A stretch of 64,000 nt of DNA from Gaeumannomyces sp. JS-464 (taxonomy: Eukaryota; Ascomycota; Sordariomycetes; Magnaporthales; Magnaporthaceae), in the NCBI GenBank assembly GCA_002197995.1, contig NGZR01000006.1, positions 930,001 to 994,000 of the forward strand, in the 5' to 3' direction. Positions 10,901 through 23,006 of this stretch are shown here, piece after piece. Under the pieces are notes generated by a model. It was given only the letters and a program-made list of their open reading frames with translations. It was not told the DNA's origin and did not search any database. Position 1 is the stretch's first letter; each line of letters starts with the position of its first letter. A program made the position numbers and the translations under genes.

Positions 10901-12038
10901 GCGGCGAGGACATGGAGTACGCCGACTTGCTGGATCTTGCGGCAGAGAGGACAGACTCGATCGAGCGGTTGGTGTACGTGGCGGCGTTCGCGGCCAGCGA
11001 GTACGCGTCGACGATCGACCGAGTAGCCAAGCCGTTCAACCCGCTCCTGGGGAAACGTTCGAGTACGTGCGTCCGGACAAGAACTACCGCTTCTTTATTG
11101 AGCAGGTCAGCCACCACCCGCCCATCGGCGCGGCGTGGGCCGAGTCACCCAACTGGACGTACTACGGCGAGTCGGCGGTGAAGTCCAAGTTTTACGGGCG
11201 ATCTTTTGATGTGAACCCGCTTGGCACGTGGTTCCTGAAAGTGCGACCCAAGTCGGGAGGCAAGGAGGACTTCTACACGTGGAAGAAGGTGACGTCGTCT
11301 GTGATTGGCATCATCACGGGCAACCCAGTTGTGGACAACTACGGTCCCATGGAGATCAAGAACTGGACGACGGGCGAAGTGTGTCACATTGACTTCAAGG
11401 TGCGGGGCTGGAAGGCGTCGTCGGCGTACCTGATCAGCGGCAAGATCGAGGACGCGAGCGGGCGGGTCCGGGTGTCGCTGGGCGGGCGGTGGAACTCGAA
11501 GCTGTACGCGCGACTGACGCCCGGGTACGAGGCCACGGTGGAGGAGAGCGGGGACAAGAACGAGACGGTGCACCGCGGCAGCATGACGGACCAGAACAAA
11601 GCCTTCCTCGTGTGGCAGGCCAACCCGCGGCCAAAGGGGATCCCATTCAACCTGACGCCGTTTGTGCTTACGTTTAACCACATCGACGACAAGCTGGCTC
11701 CGCACCTGGCGCCGACGGACTCGAGGTTCCGGCCGGACCAGAGGGCGATGGAGGAGGGCAGGTACGACGACGCGGGCGAGGAGAAGAACAGGCTGGAAGA
11801 GGCGCAGCGAGCGCGCAGGCGCGAGAGGGAGGCTAAAGGGGAGGAGTTCAAGCCTGCGTGGTTCGCCAAGGCCAAGTGCGAGATCACGGGTGAGGAGTAC
11901 TGGAAGTTCAACGGTGGATACTGGGTCGCGAGGGAGCGGGCGAGTAAGGGTGACAAGAGCGCGTGGGATGGGCTAGAGCCTGTCTATCAGGATTATGATG
12001 GTGATAATACTGTTGTTGGTAGTCCTACCGGCAAGTGA
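7965..12038 (+). CDS. Oxysterol-binding protein, Osh1/Swh1 type (ankyrin-PH-FFAT-ORD)
   Basis: Sterol/phosphoinositide transfer protein acting at membrane contact sites. Exon 1 is 7965-7987 (MSDAGDS); introns at 7988-8105 and 10735-10812. Domains in order: basic N-terminus ([19 protein letters not shown]); ankyrin repeats from ~8550 ([39 protein letters not shown]); PH domain ~9250-9530 ([20 protein letters not shown]); acidic linker; coiled coil ~10050-10300; FFAT motif EVFFDAVD at ~10530 for VAP/Scs2 binding at the ER; then the lipid-binding ORD with signature EQVSHHPP at ~11100. About 1,300 residues, as usual for Osh1. Three frame breaks: one base lost between ~8510 and 8540, one gained at ~9185-9205, one G lost in the G run 11049-11052 (LLGETFEYV needs five Gs). 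All lie in conserved sequence, so an error is more likely than decay. Confidence 0.92.
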
Positions 12039-12996
12039 AAAGGGGTGGATGAATGTGTGGTGTATAGAGAAAGAAGATTATATGGACTCTTGTTTTCTTT
12101 TCTTGTTTTATGTTTCAGTCTGTGTCATGATATAAGCATGAGCGTAATAATCAGCACTAGAGGCTTGCGGTGGAAATAATCGATGTCTGCTTGTTTATAG
12201 CCGTCTCCATACTCTATTTCACTATGAACACTGCCAGGTGAAGCGGCGACAAAAGGTTGTTGAGTTTGCACGCTGATCATTCATACGTGCAAAATTAGCC
12301 CCTTTCTTGATGGGCAGGGTAATTCAGGGGCTCCTTGCAGGGGAAGCCGAGGTCCGTGATGTCAATATCACGTGCGCATGATGGACCTCTGTTGATTGAA
12401 ACAGTCACCTCAATTTTTTTCTACCTATTCTTGGGAGCTTTCCCATCGAAGAAACAAGAATCGATCTTTTACCAACAAAGCCTCGGATTGAACTTGGTTT
12501 CCGAGCCGTCAGCAGTTCCCGTCGCCCTCCCCAATCAGATTTATTCATTTTGGGCTGGCGCATTGGCCGTGCAGGTTGGAGGGATCCACATTGCCGAACC
12601 TCGGCTCAAACAAAGAGGACTGACCAGCTGCTTGCTGCACGCGTCCGCGCGTTTCGTCCAGGCGCCCTTGAGCTGGCACCTAATTATCTCGGCTCGGCTC
12701 CCAACTTCGGTTTGTTCTGATTATATCATTAGTCCGGACGTGGCCGTGGGATCAATCGGTGTCGATTATTTAGAGGCACTTTTGTCGTTTTTGAAAGAGC
12801 ATACAGTCTGCAGTCGGGTGGGTGTCAGCGGCTCCCATCGCTCTGTTGCTATCTTCGTGCTTGGGTTTACAAGGGTCTCAGGGGGTTTAGCAGCCGCTAA
12901 ATCTGCGCCTCGATTTGCGCACGACTGCAACAACAGCCCGCGCCAGCAGCAACCAAAAACTCCGCCAGCCCAGCCAGGAGGGAAACACCTGAAAGC
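12039..12996. other. Intergenic, OSH1-like 3' side to thioesterase promoter
   Basis: AT-richer 3' flank up to ~12250, then thioesterase upstream sequence. A 221-codon plus frame (12335-13000) lacks any domain and is rejected. CAA/CCAGCC-rich leader just before the ATG. Confidence 0.5.
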
Positions 12997-14391
12997 ATGA
13001 CCAACAAGGCCAACACCAACACCAACGGCAACGGCGCCGGCGCCGGCGTCGGCGCGGCCCCTTACCCAACGCTCGTGCGGCCCCCTCCAGAGGACGCATC
13101 GCGCGCGCCGATCGAGCACGTGCTGGACGTGACGGAGCTCGCCGTGCTGGGGCCGGACCTGTTCACCAACACGCGCCCGCCGTGGCTCCCGCCCGGGCGC
13201 GCGGCATCTTCGGCGGCGCCGTCATCGCCATGTGCCTGGCGGCGGCCCAGAAGACGGTGCCGCCCGAGTTCCTGGTGCACTCGCTGCACTGCTACTTCCT
13301 GCTGGCCGGGTCCGCCGACGTGCCCATCCTGCTGCACGTCGAGCGGGTGCGCGACGGGCGCAGCTTCGCGACGCGCACCGTGCAGGCGCGGCAGCGCGGC
13401 CGGTGCATCTTCACCACCACCGTCTCGTTTGTGCGGCACGACGAGCGCGACGACGACGCGACCAAGCAGAGGGAGGGGAGGGACGTCGTGCGGCACGCCG
13501 CCGCGTTCCCGCCCGACGCGCCCCCGCCCCCGCCCGACGACACGGCCCTGTGGCGCACTCCGGAGCCGCGGTACCCAGGGGGCGGGTCGCAGGGCCCGTT
13601 CCAGAGCGGGCCGATCGCGCTCGTGAACAGGGGAAGCGAGGTCGTGCACGAGCGCCGGACCAGGCAGTGGACGCGCGCGAGGGGAAAGATCAGCGAGCAA
13701 GGGGGGTTGCCGGCCCACCTGTGCGCGCTGGCGTACATGAGCGACAGCTACTTTATGGGCACCGTGCCGCGCATCCACAAGCTGTGGAGGTACCCCGTCA
13801 GGCCTGAGGAGGTGGCCGAGCTGGATGAGGAGTCGGCCAGTCACCTCATGACGTTGCAGTGAGTCTTTTTTTTTTCTCCTCCCCTCCCCCGGCCTTATTC
13901 TCGCGCTCGCCGGGAGTTGTGTGGTTCATGCAATGGCTGGGGGCGCTGACTTGAGGGTAAAAAAAAAAAAAAAACAGCAACTTTGAAAACGACGGCGAGG
14001 ACCTGAGCTCGTACGTGGGCCGGCCGTCGGTCGGCATGATGGTCAGTCTGGACCACACCATCTACTTCCACGAGCCGCGGCGCGTCAGGGCCGACGAGTG
14101 GATGCTCAGCGAGATGGAGAGCCCCTGGTCGGGCGACGGCCGCGCGCGTCGTGACGCAGAGGATCTTTAGCAAGGACGGCACGCTGCTGGCTACGTGCTT
14201 CCAGGAGGTGAGTTTGCTTTTTGGCCTCTGCTTCTCTTTTTTTTTTTTTTTTTTTTCACTACCTTGCTTCTTGCCTCGCTTCCAATCATTCACAAACCAT
14301 GACCTGATCAATACTGACCCCACTCACGCAGGGCTTGGTGCGGCTGAGGCCTAGGGAGGCCGAGGAGGATGAGCCCAAGGCGAAGCTGTGA
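12997..14391 (+). CDS. Peroxisomal acyl-CoA thioesterase, TesB/Acot8 type
   Basis: Hydrolyses acyl-CoAs to free acid and CoA, supporting peroxisomal beta-oxidation. Double-hotdog TesB family marks: PGARGIFGGAVIAMCLAAAQ near the N-terminus, VHSLHCYFLLAGSADVPI, then the C-terminal half with MVSLDHTIYFHEP and VTQRIFSKDGTLLATCFQEGLVRL. The protein ends DEPKAKL; AKL is a peroxisomal targeting signal type 1. Introns at 13859-13977 (ending in a run of 16 As before CAG) and 14208-14331 (with a run of 20 Ts). Two frame breaks: one G missing at ~13191-13195 (CCCGGGCGCG where PPGARG needs GGGG), and one extra base in the CGCGCGCG run 14141-14148. Length fits the family once these are bridged. Confidence 0.9.
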
Positions 14392-17300
14392 GGCATGTTT
14401 GCGCGCGTATTTTTTTTTTCCATCCGAGCCCTCTGGTGGTGGCGCGTTACCGGCCGTAGCGAGGGGCATTGTTGTAAGGGATAGATGTGGTGTGGGTGTG
14501 GTGATGACGTTGTACAGGTAAAGTGTGCAGGATTCAATGTGCGGATACATAGACATTTTTTGGAGCCCTTCGGAGGACGTCGCAAACTTGTTTCTTTTTT
14601 GGTGTACTCTCACATAATTTTCAATCGATACGGCCGTGAGGCTCAGAATGCTTGTCTAGGCCCGGCAGCTTACCAACAGCCATGTGGGGGGTGACCTAAA
14701 AAGGAAGGTACTGCGAGCTTTCCTGGTTTTTGGCGTTGAATGTGGCCTGATAATTCCCATCCCTAGGCGCCTCCGTTCTAGATCCTCGGATAGATATAGC
14801 GTAGCGTACCAGCCGGACGGGACCAGGTGGGCGGCGCGTGGTGGGCGTTCTTCTCGGGTTACACATGTCCACAAATGCAGCTCTGGCATCTTTCATCTCG
14901 GCATGCTGTGGAGGGTGAAGCCAATCGTGGCCTGTACGACCAACGATGAGAAATCCGAAAATCAAACCATCAAACACCCGACGGGTGGCATTGGACTAGC
15001 GCTGCTTGTCATGGAAAAAGTGGTACATTTTGGGGTCGCACAGGGGAAGAGAAGACCGCATGAGGTTGCTGTCCAGACCCCTGGATCCATGTCGGCGTTC
15101 GGCCTCCGCGTGGTTGAGGCTGCCACCCCGGGCTTCCTTGACGGGCGGCAGTGCCGATTGGGCTAGCCACGAGCCTCAGCACACCCTTTTTCGGGACAGG
15201 GCCACGCGGCCGGTGTTTGTGTGGTGCGCTCGGAGAGGGAAATAAACGCCCATCTCCGCCAGGGGAGAGCTCGAAACGCATGCGGCGTAGATCAGTGGGC
15301 GGGAAGTGGAGGGGTTGCTCGTAGTAGTGGCAGTGCACCCACCATAATGGTGCTCCGGGACCGGTTGCGGAAGCGAGACGAGAGCTGAAGAAGGGCTGAC
15401 GGCCGCGCACGCGGGTGCCATGTGGGCGAGGCGCGGCAGGGCTGGATTCGTTCGCCTAGCCGCACCAGGTGAGTAGGGATGTGTCGAGGGTCTCTCCCTT
15501 TGTAGCAAAATAGCCACAACTCTAGGCCCCATCTAGAAGCCGGAGCGAGCTTCTCTGTCAGGGCAGGGGCAGGCGGAAGGGATATGTACGCCAAGGTGCC
15601 GAGCCGACAGGGTCCCACCAGTCAGCAGTCGCCGTTTGCGAGAGCTGAGAGCAGCAACTCGAAGCGAGTATACTGCGGCTGGGAGAGACGCGGGGCGAAT
15701 TGGGCCCTGGCATGTGTACCCAGGTAGCACAGAAAAGCTGACTTGGGAGCATCAGCCCCTGCAGAGAGGACCATTGCGCTGGGAAAGGGAGGTGGGGCAA
15801 TCAGAAAGGAGAACGCGTCCCAGAGAAGCTGTGACACCGGAAATGCCGATGGCTACTTGTTCTGTGAGACATTTTCCCACACGAGGGAGACCGGGGGGAG
15901 AAAAAGCAAAGAGAGGCAAAAGTCAAGCTGCTCCACCGACGCGTCTAGGCCGTGAATGTTCTAGAGGTACCAAACGACAGTCAGGGGCACGCATGCCAAC
16001 ACAACACGGGGCCCCTCTGCTCGTCGTCGGGCGGTGAGAGGAAAGGAACACGGATGAGCGAGTTTCTAGCTCCGGAATACGCCGCCCGTGATGATGCCTG
16101 GACGAGCGCGGATCGGCAATGGGCTGCCTCCCACGGACGGCCTCTGGGTTAGACTGGCTTGGCATATGACTTCCGCGCAGAATGCCCGAGAGGAGAATGT
16201 TTGCGCAACCTCGGCCGGTGGGCGATCGTTGGACACGTGGGACCGACTTTCAGGGTACCAAAAAAGGGTGTCCGATTGACGCCCAGCTGGGCCCGGCTTG
16301 ACGCCTCTCTCAAAGGGTGGCGTTGTCGAGTGGGGAGCATGGCGGAGGAGGAAACGAGGACGAGGACGAGGACGAGGCCGTTCCCGATTAGAGGGCAGCC
16401 CTAGCCTCTCGTGAACCGAGGGCGGTGAGTTGGAGGTGTATAATTACGAGGAGAAAAAGGAAAGCAGGAGGCCATACGGATTGACAAGTCATATTTTCTG
16501 CGTGTCCACGTATAGCCGCAACCTCCCGTGGATGCGAGAAAGTCAAATTTCGGCAGTGGTCGTTGGTGTCTTCGGAAAAAGTTCCGTCGCGAGGAAGCTG
16601 GATGGATGGTTCGTATGGCTACCTAGTGAGCGGGCTAGTGCCGCCGCCCATCCTGTGAGAGGAGCGAGTGCGTGCGCCAGGCCCGATTGGAAGGTATTAG
16701 TGATCACAAAGGGGGTAAAATGTGCCTGGCCGAACCACATCCTCGATAGCTCCCTTCGGAAGGGGCAAGCAGGCGGAAGGCCAAGCGAGCCTACTCATCC
16801 CAAGGTTTTGCTGCGGCCCAATGGGATGTTTGCGGCATGTCACTGGAAGCTTGGACGTTGGACTGATGTTTCGACGATGACGGGGCAGAAAGGCGATGGA
16901 GTGAGGCCTATTGGGCCAGGAGCATCGCATATCCAAGTCGTCGGTTCGTGAAATCGCCCCTGTCCTGCCCGGCGGGAGCGGGGTGATAGGCAAAGCTTGG
17001 CGGTTGGTGGGGTGGCATTTGGGCGGGCCCGATCTAGACGCACCCTTGTCGGCGCTCTGGATCAGAGCAGGGGATTCGATCAAGGAAGGTGCAACTGCCA
17101 GATCGGGCCAGTCGTCTGTCGCTGGCTGGCGTTGCAAACCGCGGCTCGGATTGGACATTTCATACAGTCATCACCAGCTGTTGCCATTCTGCGGGCATTT
17201 GATCCCTAGGTAATGTACAAAGCACCTCCCTCGACAGAGCGCATCAACAGCCCAACACACATTACGACTATGTACACCCCATCTGTTCCGGACTCCGGAT

Positions 17301-17492
17301 GCGACTTGTATCCGTATTGTGTTTGCCGACATGCTCGGTCAGCCAGGGACGAAAATCAGTGGGGACGGCACCGCAAATCCGCGATGCCGCCACAACACGC
17401 TCCGCGCCGGCTGAGCCCACTTGGTCACAGGGACGGGCATCTCTCCTTAATATCTCCACGCCTCCAAGATCTGGGTGCCGGAGCAGGGAGGT

Positions 17493-17521
17493 GCCTAGGT
17501 ACCTAGGTACCTGGGTACTTG
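17493..17521. repeat. CCTAGGTACC microsatellite
   Basis: Near-perfect palindromic tandem CCTAGGTA ACCTAGGTA ACCTGGGTA, intergenic. Related tracts occur at 6714, 48019, 50759, 63482 and 63538. Confidence 0.7.
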
Positions 17522-18865
17522 GGCTAGGGCTATGTCGACACCCGGAGGCTAGGCAAGCCATGTGTTTGTTGTCTGTGCTCCTCCGTAATCGGTTCACCTC
17601 AAGCCTGAACTGCCAACAGACAAACGCACCCCCTCGTGCAGATATCGGCCAGTCTTGAAGTCGGTTATGACCGCCCTCGTGTTACTTCCCTGCCTTGACG
17701 GGCTACCTCTTTTAGGCTCTAGTCTCCCTCAAGCCTATCGTTTCCTCGAGAACTAAGCCAGCTCATCTGCCTGTCTGCCTGAATATGGACGGGACCGGGT
17801 AGAAGGTGCGGAAGTTTCCTCGAGTCGCCCTAGCCGCCTATCGCACGCAGGTGACCCAGTCTAGCGCGGCTGTTTTAGAGAAGGCCATTGGGGAAGAAAA
17901 AACAACTGGTGTCGGTCGGTGGTTGCTAGCGGCATCCGTTGTCAAGCTCCCCTTTCATCCGCATCCTTGCATGGTACCCAACCTTAACTCGAAGGTGTGC
18001 AGACAAAAGCGAGAAGGCAACCCTACTCGTCCATTCAGTGCCCGACATGGTGTTGCGGCTTCCGCCATAACCACCACTCACGCGACGCAGCTTCCCTCGC
18101 TCTTTCCGTCCACATCTGCACCGGAGCGGACCGTCCGCCGCCAGCCCACCCCCCAGGTGCCTTTCCCAGCCAAAACAGTACTTTCCCACATAGGTCCTCA
18201 GGGCATCCCCAGAACCCTAGTACCGGGCAGGGCAAGCCACCGGCAGCCGGCAGCGTGGTACCTGGTGTTGGGAGCTAACACTCCCCGACGTACCTGCCTG
18301 GTCCCAAGGGTATGGTTTGGCTCATCCCGTCGGCTTTCCTTGACACCGCACTAAAGACTAAAAGCCCATTCGAAGCTCTAGCTGATGGGACTGTGCCTCA
18401 CCCGACGTCTTCCTCCTAGCGGCCTCCCGCTCGGCTCTGCTAGATATCCAGCCCTCCACTTTCTCTGTTTCAGCTGCCATCCGCCGCCTCCTCCAACCTG
18501 GCCCTGACCGTCCACCACCTGCCCGGCTCCGACTGAGATCAGGGCAGTCGGCGCCACTGCGGTCAAATCAGGAAACCTCCTCGTGGCGGCTTTACCGCGT
18601 CCGATCACCGACGGAAAAAAAAAGACAAGCGCGATACTCTGCATCCTTCACAGCCAACCGTTGCCCCCTCCCCAGTCCGGGCGGCACTCCGGGCCTTCAT
18701 CTAGACTCTGCCGCCGCCAGGGATACACCCTGTCCTGCGGTTTTCTTCGCTTGCTCGTTCGCGCCCAACCTTTCTATCCTCCTAGGAAACACTGAAATTT
18801 CACGCCTACGATTTCTTGAGATATCTTGCGAATCTCTTGGCATTTTGGGAACACGGCCCACGGCC

Positions 18866-18872
18866 TATATAT
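18866..18872 (+). promoter_or_regulatory. TATA-like element of the cryptochrome gene (tentative)
   Basis: TATATAT followed by a pyrimidine-rich stretch, about 440 bases before the ATG at 19308. Position would imply a long 5' leader. No experimental support in the sequence. Confidence 0.3.
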
Positions 18873-19307
18873 CAAGCGCCCTGCCTCGACATTCCCTCCT
18901 GCTCTCGGCCAAAGCTTAGAGCCCCTGCAATTTCTCCAGCTCCTTGCATCGACAGGCACGTCATTCTAGAACAAAGCTTGCTTAGACCGGTCTAATTCCC
19001 CTCCTCATATCCCAGCTGTCTCTCATCCCGTTCTCCGACACATCTTGAAGGCGGTCCGACACCAAACCTGCAGTCGGCTAACAGCCCCGTCGTATCAGCG
19101 TCGGAACTTCCCGCCGACTAGACCCCTGAACTGGTCCTCTGCATGCAGACTGTAGACCTGCATCTACTTACCAGGCTCTCTCGCCTACCTTGACGCTAAA
19201 TGAACTCGCGGGCGGGCGTTATCGACTAATCCAAACTCATTGGGTCAACTCTATCCCGACACTTTTCCACACACAGCCAAGGAGCGGAGTATAAGACACT
19301 TCAAACC

Positions 19308-21882
19308 ATGCCTGGGCGGAAAATCCTGATCTACCTGCTCCGGAAGGACCTCCGTGTCGCCGACAACCCAGTCCTGCACCATCTCGCATCGCACAAAGAC
19401 CACGGCTTCACACATATGCTGCCGGTCTTTGTGTTCCCTGCCCACCAGATCGAAGTCTCAGGCTTCGTCAAAGATGGCAGCAAGAGCCCATACCCCGAGG
19501 CCAGGGGCCGTGTTAGCCGATATTGGCGGTGCGGCCCTCATCGTGCCAAGTTCATTGCGGAGTCCGTCTGGAACCTGAAGTCGACTTTCGAGTCCCTTGA
19601 TAATGGCTTGGAACTGCGCGCTGGCATGTTCAAAGATGTTATCGAGGGGCTTCTCGGTGGCCTCAAGGAGCGTGGCGACACGGGCGCCGTGTGGATGACG
19701 GCCGAGGTATGCCCCGATGAGACCGCGGACGAGGACGCCGTCGCGGCCGTCTGCCGGGAACACGGCTTTGAATTTCAGCGATGGGTTGACGAGAAGTACT
19801 TTGTCGACGAGTGAGTGCCTTGTCCCAGATCCGGGTGGGCTGGTCTAGATAACTCTGCTGTTAAGCACGCGGGCTTCTAACATCGCATCTCTCCCTTAAT
19901 AGTCGCGATCTCAATTTCGAGGATCCACACGAACTCCCTCAGATATTCACAGACTACCGGAAGTCGGTTGAGCCACTAAGACAAAAGCCCCGAAAGACCC
20001 TCCCTCGGCCCGCTCCTGGTTCCCTTCCTGCGTTTCCAGAAGCCGGGTCCATACCAGAGCAGGCAGAGCCCTTTGTTATTCCTGGAAGCTACGAACAGCT
20101 TGAGCCGGCCCTCCTACTACCCTTGAAGGAATTTTTCGACACGACGCTTCGCTCACCCGATGACATTACCAGCGCCCATCCGTTCCATGGTGGCGAGGAT
20201 GCCGCGCACGAACGGCTTGGTCATGTGCTGAGCTCGGGACTTGCATCAAGGTACAAGCAGTCTCGCAACGAGCTAATCGGGACCGAATTCAGCACAAAAC
20301 TCTCGGCGTACCTGGCCCAAGGCTGTATCACGGCGCGGCAGGTCCACGAGGCTCTCGTGGGGTTTGAGGATGGGACCAACCCCAAGCTCGAGGGCGTCGA
20401 TGGCTTTGGAAAGGGAGAAACGGACGACATCAAGGCGGTGAGGGAGGAGCTTATGTGGAGGGACTACATGCGTCTCTACGCCAGGAAGATCGGGGTCAAG
20501 TTATTTTCGGTGCACGGCTACAAGAGCGACCGCCATGGTCTTGGCAGCGGCGCCCCGGTAGAAGACCAGCCGCCCCCGGCCGAGGACACCGCCATCGCCA
20601 CCCCCATTGCCAGCAGCTACCGGACAACATGGAGAACGGCAGATCCGGGAGCCGCTTCCACCTCCGAGCAGGCGCGGGAGACGGCGGCCAGCCTGGAGCG
20701 ATTCAAGGCCGGCACGACGGGGCTGGGGCTCATCGACGCGTCGCAGCGCGAGCTGCTGCACACGGGCTACACGTCCAACCGCGGGCGGCAGAACGTGGCG
20801 TCGTTCCTGTCCAAGCACCTGGGCATCGACTGGCGGTACGGGGCCGAGTGGTACGAGATGCTGCTGGTTGACTACGACGTGTGCTCCAACTGGGGCAACT
20901 GGCAGTACGTGGCGGGCGTCGGCTTCGACCCGCGCGGCAAGGCCCGCATCTTCAACCCCATCAAGCAGGCCTTCGACTACGACAAAGAAGGCGCCTACGT
21001 CCGCATGTGGCTGCCCGAGCTCGCCCCGCTCGCCAGCCTCGAGAACCTGTTCCAGGTCTGCACCACGCCGCCCGACGAGCTCGAGGCGCCGGGCTGGCGG
21101 GCAACGTCATGGTCACGGACCCGGTCAAGCATATCAGGTTTAACGTCAACGGTAAGCCGCCGAGCGCCCGTCAGGTGAGGAGGCAGGCTATCAGGGCGGG
21201 GGCTCGCGCTGCTGCCGCTGCTGCTGGGGAACCTTTGGGCCACAGTCCTCCCAAGACCAGCAATGCTGACGGTGCCGGCAACGGCAACGGGCAGGACCGA
21301 GCAAAGGTCACCGCCAGCGCCAGCGCCGCCGCCGCCACCGGCAACGGCAGCAGCAGGAGCAGCAGCAGCAACGTGCAGACAATGCCTCCACAAGCGCCCA
21401 GAGGCGCTCCCCCGAATAGGGGCCAGTGGGGCGGGCCAGCCAGGGGCTACCACGTCGCAGGGCCCGGGAGGGGAGCACCCGCAGGCGGCTATGGCGGCGG
21501 TCCTCTTCCTTTCGGGGACAGCAATCGCAATCCGAACAATAACATGTACCATCGTGGAGGCCCTGGCATGGGCGGTCCTGGAGGGAGCGGCTGGCCCGGG
21601 CGTTGTGGCCCAAGCGGCCGCATAGCCTATGCCACAGCAACCTCGACACCCCTAGCAGCTCGTGGCTCCCCGGCGGGTAGCTCCCCGCACCGCGGCGGCC
21701 GCCACGCGACCATGGTCGTCAGCGGAGCCGGCGGCGGCGGTTTCATTGCCAGGGCAACCATCAGGGGAGGGCGCGGCGGGGCCTCTTCGTCGCCTCGCGG
21801 CGGCGGCGGGCCTTCCCAGCGCTCCTCCCCGGCCGTTCAACAACCATCGCCTGGTCAACAGCAGCATTCTGGAGGCGCTTAG
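19308..21882 (+). CDS. DASH-type cryptochrome (photolyase family) with RGG-rich C-terminal extension
   Basis: FAD blue-light protein; DASH members repair cyclobutane dimers in single-stranded DNA and in fungi may signal light. N-terminal photolyase domain starts KILIYLLRKDLRVADNPVL. Intron at 19811-19902. The FAD domain shows RYKQSRNELIGTEFSTKLS, YLAQGCITARQVHEA, REELMWRDYMRLYARK and the DASH-type block DYDVCSNWGNWQYVAGVG, then FNPIKQAFDYD and MWLPELAP. One G is missing at ~21100 (GWRGNVMVTDP needs CGGGGC), moving the frame by one. After the catalytic core comes a Gly/Arg/Ser-rich tail (RGQWGGPARGY, YHRGGPGMGGPGG), as known for other fungal DASH proteins and suggestive of RNA binding. The first in-frame stop is TAG at 21880, but coding-like sequence continues (see next entry), so the real C-terminus is uncertain. 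Confidence 0.9.
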
Positions 21883-22454
21883 GGAGGGCTCCGTGTGTGG
21901 GACGAACAGCAACGGCAGCAGCAGAGGCGGGAAGAGCAGACGGAGCTGGCGCGCGAATACGAGCAGCTGCAGGCGCGCCAGCAGGAGATACTGGAGCAGC
22001 TCGGCGCGGGGGGGGGCACCCGTCGCCTCAGCAGCAGCAGCAGCAGCAGCAGCATGTGAGCTCCCCCCAGTTGATGCCGCCGCCGCCGCCGCAGCCGTTG
22101 CTCCCGCACACGCACCCGAACACGCAATCGCAATCGCAGAACTGGCACAATCTGCGTCACCACGATTTTGCGTGCCAGTGCCCCCAGCATATTTGCTACC
22201 ACTGTCAGCAGCAGCAGTAGAGACAGCACATGTGCTGTCCGCAGCAACAGATACACCCTCATCCATACCACTACCAGACGGCGCACTGGCCCACCAACTA
22301 GCAGTTCTCGTACCCGGCTTATCCGCAACAGCCCACTGCAGGTTCGGCGGCGGGCTGCATGCACCACCCCGCCTCGGCGAACCCCCCGCCACCGCCGTAT
22401 ACCTATTTCCCGGCGGCTGATGCCGTGAACTACCAACACCCTGCTCCTCAGTAG
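21883..22454 (+). other. Coding-like Gln/His/Cys/Pro-rich continuation of the cryptochrome tail
   Basis: Past the TAG at 21880 the same frame reads a helical, Gln/Glu-rich stretch (EEQTELAREYEQLQARQ, EILEQLG). A second frame just before the stop gives VNSSILEALREG, so a pair of one-base errors could remove the stop. After a run of nine Gs (22008-22016) the frame moves by one and reads poly-Gln, then HHDFACQCPQHICYHC, CMHHPASANPPPPPYTYF and VNYQHPAPQ, ending at TAG 22452. Two further TAGs (22218, 22299) interrupt it, each in a CAG-rich setting. Either an eroded extension, now 3' UTR, or a real tail hidden by sequence errors. Confidence 0.5.
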
Positions 22455-23006
22455 CTGGGATCTGGCAGCGGTGCCAACTAGCTCCCGGTTTGCTTTTCTG
22501 TATCTCCAACTACTCGGGTTTTGCTTTTTTGTGTGTTTAAGCCATTGCTGGCCGAGATGACTTTGTTACCTGTTCTGTCATGGTCGTATATGCTTTCTGC
22601 TCTGATACCGCTGGAGGGGTATACGTGCCTAGGGGAATTTCTGTGTTACGGAATGACGACAATCGATACCTGTTCCCTGTTCGCCGGCGACAGATGAAAG
22701 GCTTTCTTTCTTTAGTTCTTGGGACGTCGGTTTTTGGCACATTATTGGGATACATGGCTGTAGTGGAATGGACGACCATGGGGGGACCGAAGATGGTATC
22801 TGGAGCAAGACACACTCGCCAAAGCAAAGACGAAGGCAAATACAATCAAGAAAGAGAAAAAAAAACGATTTCTCCTTGGGGCCTCTAGACTTTTACGCCA
22901 TTGCGATGCCACGAGCTCTACCGTGTAAATGCATTACGAACACATTCCCCACCAACTAACTCCCTTCTCCCCCTCCCTGCCAAACCACCTCCAATGCCCA
23001 CCATGC
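22455..23006. other. Convergent spacer, cryptochrome / hotdog thioesterase
   Basis: 3' flanks of two converging genes. T-rich just after the cryptochrome tail. No gene seen. Confidence 0.55.

Larger units (their letters stand above)
14392..19307. other. Long gene-poor region upstream of DASH cryptochrome
   Basis: 4.9 kb without a frame I can support. The frames present (up to ~180 codons on both strands) overlap each other, have no domain features and use non-coding-like codons. The distal 3' end belongs to the thioesterase 3' flank. From ~18,600 to 19,307 the plus strand is CT-rich, as in a fungal promoter and 5' leader. A CCTAGGTACC microsatellite lies at 17493-17521 and a GAGGAC repeat at ~16345-16378. 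Could hold a non-coding RNA or a large regulatory region; nothing in the sequence decides this. Confidence 0.5.

Noticed and set aside
14684..15166. 160-codon plus ORF in the gene desert
   Set aside because: Overlaps several opposing frames; no coding bias or motif.
21880..22481. TAG reassigned as glutamine
   Set aside because: uS14m and other genes terminate at TAG in the expected place, so TAG is a stop here.
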